This document shows positions 14,697 to 17,048 of a stretch of 17,048 nt of DNA, in pieces. How positions within the stretch are numbered: position 1 is the first letter of the stretch; each line of letters opens with the position of its first letter. The stretch spans positions 1-17,048 of the forward strand of contig SFPR01000037.1 of assembly GCA_004551865.1 (NCBI GenBank), read 5' to 3'. The notes under the pieces are model-generated. The model was given only the letters and a program-made list of their open reading frames with translations. It had not been told where the DNA came from and searched no databases. The stretch is from Bacteroidales bacterium (GTDB taxonomy: Bacteria; Bacteroidota; Bacteroidia; Bacteroidales; P3). The position numbers and the translations under genes are program-made.

Positions 14697-17048
14697 ATGA
14701 AAAAAATCTGGTTATGCCTCTTGTCGGCTTTATTGACAAGTTTCTGTTTGACAGCTCAAACTCTTGGTACGGCTCCTAACGGGGTCTTTACGGCAGCCGA
14801 TATTGAGTATTGGGTTGGAAGTGGCAGCAAAGAAGCTGCACTTGTATTGGTTTTTAACGATGGTAAAACTCCTCAGGCATTAGTTTGGGGCTATCGTTAC
14901 GACGGAACAAAAACAATGAAACAAATGTGTTATGACATTGCCGCTGCCGATCCTCGTTTCTTCTTTCAAGAGTGTGGAGGTACTAATCCCTCATGTGTTG
15001 TAGGGTTTGGTGCAGATGCGAATGGCAACGGAAGTTTCTCATTGCAAAATCCGGAAAACTTTTCCGATGTAGTCAATCCGACCACACAAAATATAAATCC
15101 TTCGACAGATGTGGACGGATTTATACCCATTGAAGATGCAGATCGTTGGCAGGCAGGATTTAGTATGACCTATTGGTTTTTGACATCGAATGGTTGGACA
15201 AACAACATAAACGGTTGGGTTGGTGCTGTTTGGTCTGATTTTACTTCGGTGAGCGGGTTGTCGATGCAGACGGCAACGTATGTTTCAATGACAGATCCTA
15301 ATGGCTCTTGTCCTTCGGTAAATGGATTGAATGTTGCGGAAATTGGTACAAACGATGCAACCATTGCATGGAATCCGCACACAGCTTCAAACAGCTATAT
15401 TTTGCAGATAAAGGATAATGAACAGACTGATTGGACAAACATTACAGAACAAACGACAACAGATACTTTCTTTGTGTTCTCTAATCTTGATGCAAATACC
15501 GATTATACTTTCAGAGTAAAGGCAGATTGTGGTAATGATGAGGAGAGTGTGTGGTCTTCGCTTGCATTTAAGACACTTTGCAATAGCGTAGATGAATTGC
15601 CATATTTGGAGAATTTTGACAGCTATTCTTCCTCCGGCACTGAAGCTTATGCAGATTGTTGGAATAAATTTGCAATGGGGACGGGAGACAACATAAATCT
15701 TGCAGGGGCTGCTCCTGCTTCGGGTTCAAGAAGTCTGTATTTTTATTCATTGAGGACAAACAACTTCACTTCCACTGCACTCTTGCCCACATTTGAAGAG
15801 GAACTTAGCAACCTTAGTATTCAGTTTAAGTTGAAATCACAGAACGTTTATGGTGCTATTATTGTGGGTGTGGTAGAGGACGATACGTTTGTTGCAGTCG
15901 ATACGGTAAATGTATCGCATGGCGGCATTTGGGAACAAAAAGAAGTGAACCTTACTTCTTATGAAGGCAACGGAAGTGTCCTTGCTTTGAGACCATACTC
16001 CTCATCTACGCAATCGAATAGTTGCACAGTTTATGTAGATGACGTTGTGGTTGATTATGCACCCGCCTGTCTTCGTCCTGAGGGATTGACTGTTGCAAGA
16101 GGCGATGATGCTACCGATGTCGAATTGAATTGGAGTGCTGATGAGAACTCACATTGGCTCGTATTTTACAAGGTATCAGATGAGGATACTTATTCTTATG
16201 CGGAATTTATGACCAATTCGGGTAGTATTAGCAATTTGGAATATGCAACAAATTACACGTTTCAACTTGCATCTGTTTGTTCAAATGGAGATACAGTGAG
16301 AGCGTTTGAACAAGTGGAGTACACTACTCCGATGCTTGCCGAAAATATACCATATTCTTGTAACTTTGAGCAAGAAGCAGACGCACAAGAGTGGATGTTG
16401 AAGAATGGAAACAACACAAATAAGTGGCATATAGGAACACCTAACAACCAAACCAACGGAGTATTGTACATTTCCAAAGACGGAGGAAGTTCAGCCGAAT
16501 ATAATACATCTTCTACAAGCATTGTAGTTGCAGAAAAGTTGTTTGACACAGGTGAAAGCGACTCTTTGACAATCAGCTTCGACTTGACCATTGGAGGAGA
16601 AAGTACATGGGATTACTTGAAAGTATATTGGGTTGATGCCGACACCAATTACATAGCAGCAACATCAACATCGACTTATTATGCTGACAAAGCATACTCA
16701 AACAATGTTTTGTTCACCAACCATTCAACCTACTACTTTTTGAACTTGCTATCGGGAACTCAGAATTTCTCTGTTACAATTCCTAATGTTGCAAACTCAA
16801 TGAAGAAGTTGGTATTTGTTTGGAAGAATGATAGTTCAGGCGGTAATCAGCAGGGAGCTGTTATCGACAATGTTTTGATACAACAAGTTTGGGCAGGCGA
16901 ACCTCCTCAGCCTTGTGATGCACCTACCGCTTTGGCAGTAAACAACATTACACAAACATCTGCAGACTTTACTTGGAACGGAACTGCAACAAGCTATGAA
17001 GTTCGTTTGAACGAAAACGCAGCCGAAACAGTTACCACAACAAGCAAG
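14697..17048 (+). CDS. Secreted multidomain surface protein under B12 control, partial (runs off right edge)
   Basis: The frame is open from ATG 14697 to the last base, giving 784 codons with no stop seen. Residues 1-20 are a signal peptide (M-K-K-I-W, hydrophobic, ending L-T-A). Residues 22-200 form a distinctive domain: Y-W-V-G-S-G-S (38-44), A-A-L-V-L-V-F-N-D-G-K, A-L-V-W-G-Y-R-Y-D-G (61-70), A-A-D-P-R-F-F, and a W/Y-rich end. I recall this type near B12-linked and PEP-CTERM surface genes but cannot name it firmly. Fn3-like domains lie at about 204-297 and 458-545, with a third starting near 740 (C-D-A-P-T-A-L ... T-S-A-D-F-T-W). Jelly-roll, MAM/cleaved-adhesin-like domains lie at about 303-456 and 550-735, each opening with a Y-x-x-N/C-F-x region and closing with V-x-I/V-D-D/N-V. 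A T9SS sorting domain is expected beyond the window. The riboswitch upstream suggests a cobalamin-related role; this is inference. Confidence 0.9.
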   Translation, partial: MKKIWLCLLSALLTSFCLTAQTLGTAPNGVFTAADIEYWVGSGSKEAALVLVFNDGKTPQALVWGYRYDGTKTMKQMCYDIAAADPRFFFQECGGTNPSCVVGFGADANGNGSFSLQNPENFSDVVNPTTQNINPSTDVDGFIPIEDADRWQAGFSMTYWFLTSNGWTNNINGWVGAVWSDFTSVSGLSMQTATYVSMTDPNGSCPSVNGLNVAEIGTNDATIAWNPHTASNSYILQIKDNEQTDWTNITEQTTTDTFFVFSNLDANTDYTFRVKADCGNDEESVWSSLAFKTLCNSVDELPYLENFDSYSSSGTEAYADCWNKFAMGTGDNINLAGAAPASGSRSLYFYSLRTNNFTSTALLPTFEEELSNLSIQFKLKSQNVYGAIIVGVVEDDTFVAVDTVNVSHGGIWEQKEVNLTSYEGNGSVLALRPYSSSTQSNSCTVYVDDVVVDYAPACLRPEGLTVARGDDATDVELNWSADENSHWLVFYKVSDEDTYSYAEFMTNSGSISNLEYATNYTFQLASVCSNGDTVRAFEQVEYTTPMLAENIPYSCNFEQEADAQEWMLKNGNNTNKWHIGTPNNQTNGVLYISKDGGSSAEYNTSSTSIVVAEKLFDTGESDSLTISFDLTIGGESTWDYLKVYWVDADTNYIAATSTSTYYADKAYSNNVLFTNHSTYYFLNLLSGTQNFSVTIPNVANSMKKLVFVWKNDSSGGNQQGAVIDNVLIQQVWAGEPPQPCDAPTALAVNNITQTSADFTWNGTATSYEVRLNENAAETVTTTSK

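Noticed and set aside
14421..14739. Minus-strand open frames of 82 and 63 aa
   Set aside because: They cover the cobalamin riboswitch and leader, and structured RNA explains the sequence conservation better.

Overview
The window looks like part of a chromosome from a Bacteroidota (probably Bacteroidales) bacterium. Supporting signs are a gingipain-type C25 protease with a type IX secretion (T9SS) C-terminal sorting domain, an S46 dipeptidyl-peptidase, the DUF4271-hemD-rnpA-yidD gene block, large Fn3/jelly-roll surface proteins, and promoters of the TTTG-N19-TAnnTTTG type used by this phylum. No tRNA, rRNA, insertion sequence or CRISPR array was seen.

Left part (1-7361). A gene fragment enters from the left edge on the plus strand and resembles the C-terminus of MreD. 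It meets a minus-strand cluster head to tail. In transcription order that cluster is a DPP11-type S46 peptidase, pheT, a small 138-residue repeat protein, an eight-helix membrane protein, and, after a 111-bp gap, a solitary HNH endonuclease. The first four genes are separated by 16 nt, 3 nt and a 13-nt overlap and are probably one operon.

Middle (7362-14275). A 341-bp divergent intergenic region carries candidate promoters for both directions. To its right are an ECF sigma factor and an intergenic region with a tandem repeat, a small hairpin and a 91-bp palindrome. Then comes a tightly packed plus-strand run: a Kgp-like C25 protease, a DUF4271 membrane protein, uroporphyrinogen-III synthase with an unusual histone-H1-like lysine-rich tail, rnpA (GTG start inside the hemD tail) and yidD.

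Right part (14276-17048). After yidD come a possible terminator hairpin, a perfect Bacteroidota promoter and a well-formed cobalamin riboswitch. These drive a large secreted multidomain protein that runs off the right edge. It has a distinctive N-terminal domain followed by alternating Fn3 and adhesin-like jelly-roll domains. The likeliest reading is a B12-repressed surface protein, possibly involved in cobalamin capture. This is the least explained and most interesting system in the window.

The two proteases, the surface protein and the sigma factor fit a T9SS-using, peptide-fermenting lifestyle. All family assignments come from reading the sequences and recalled family motifs; no database search was run.
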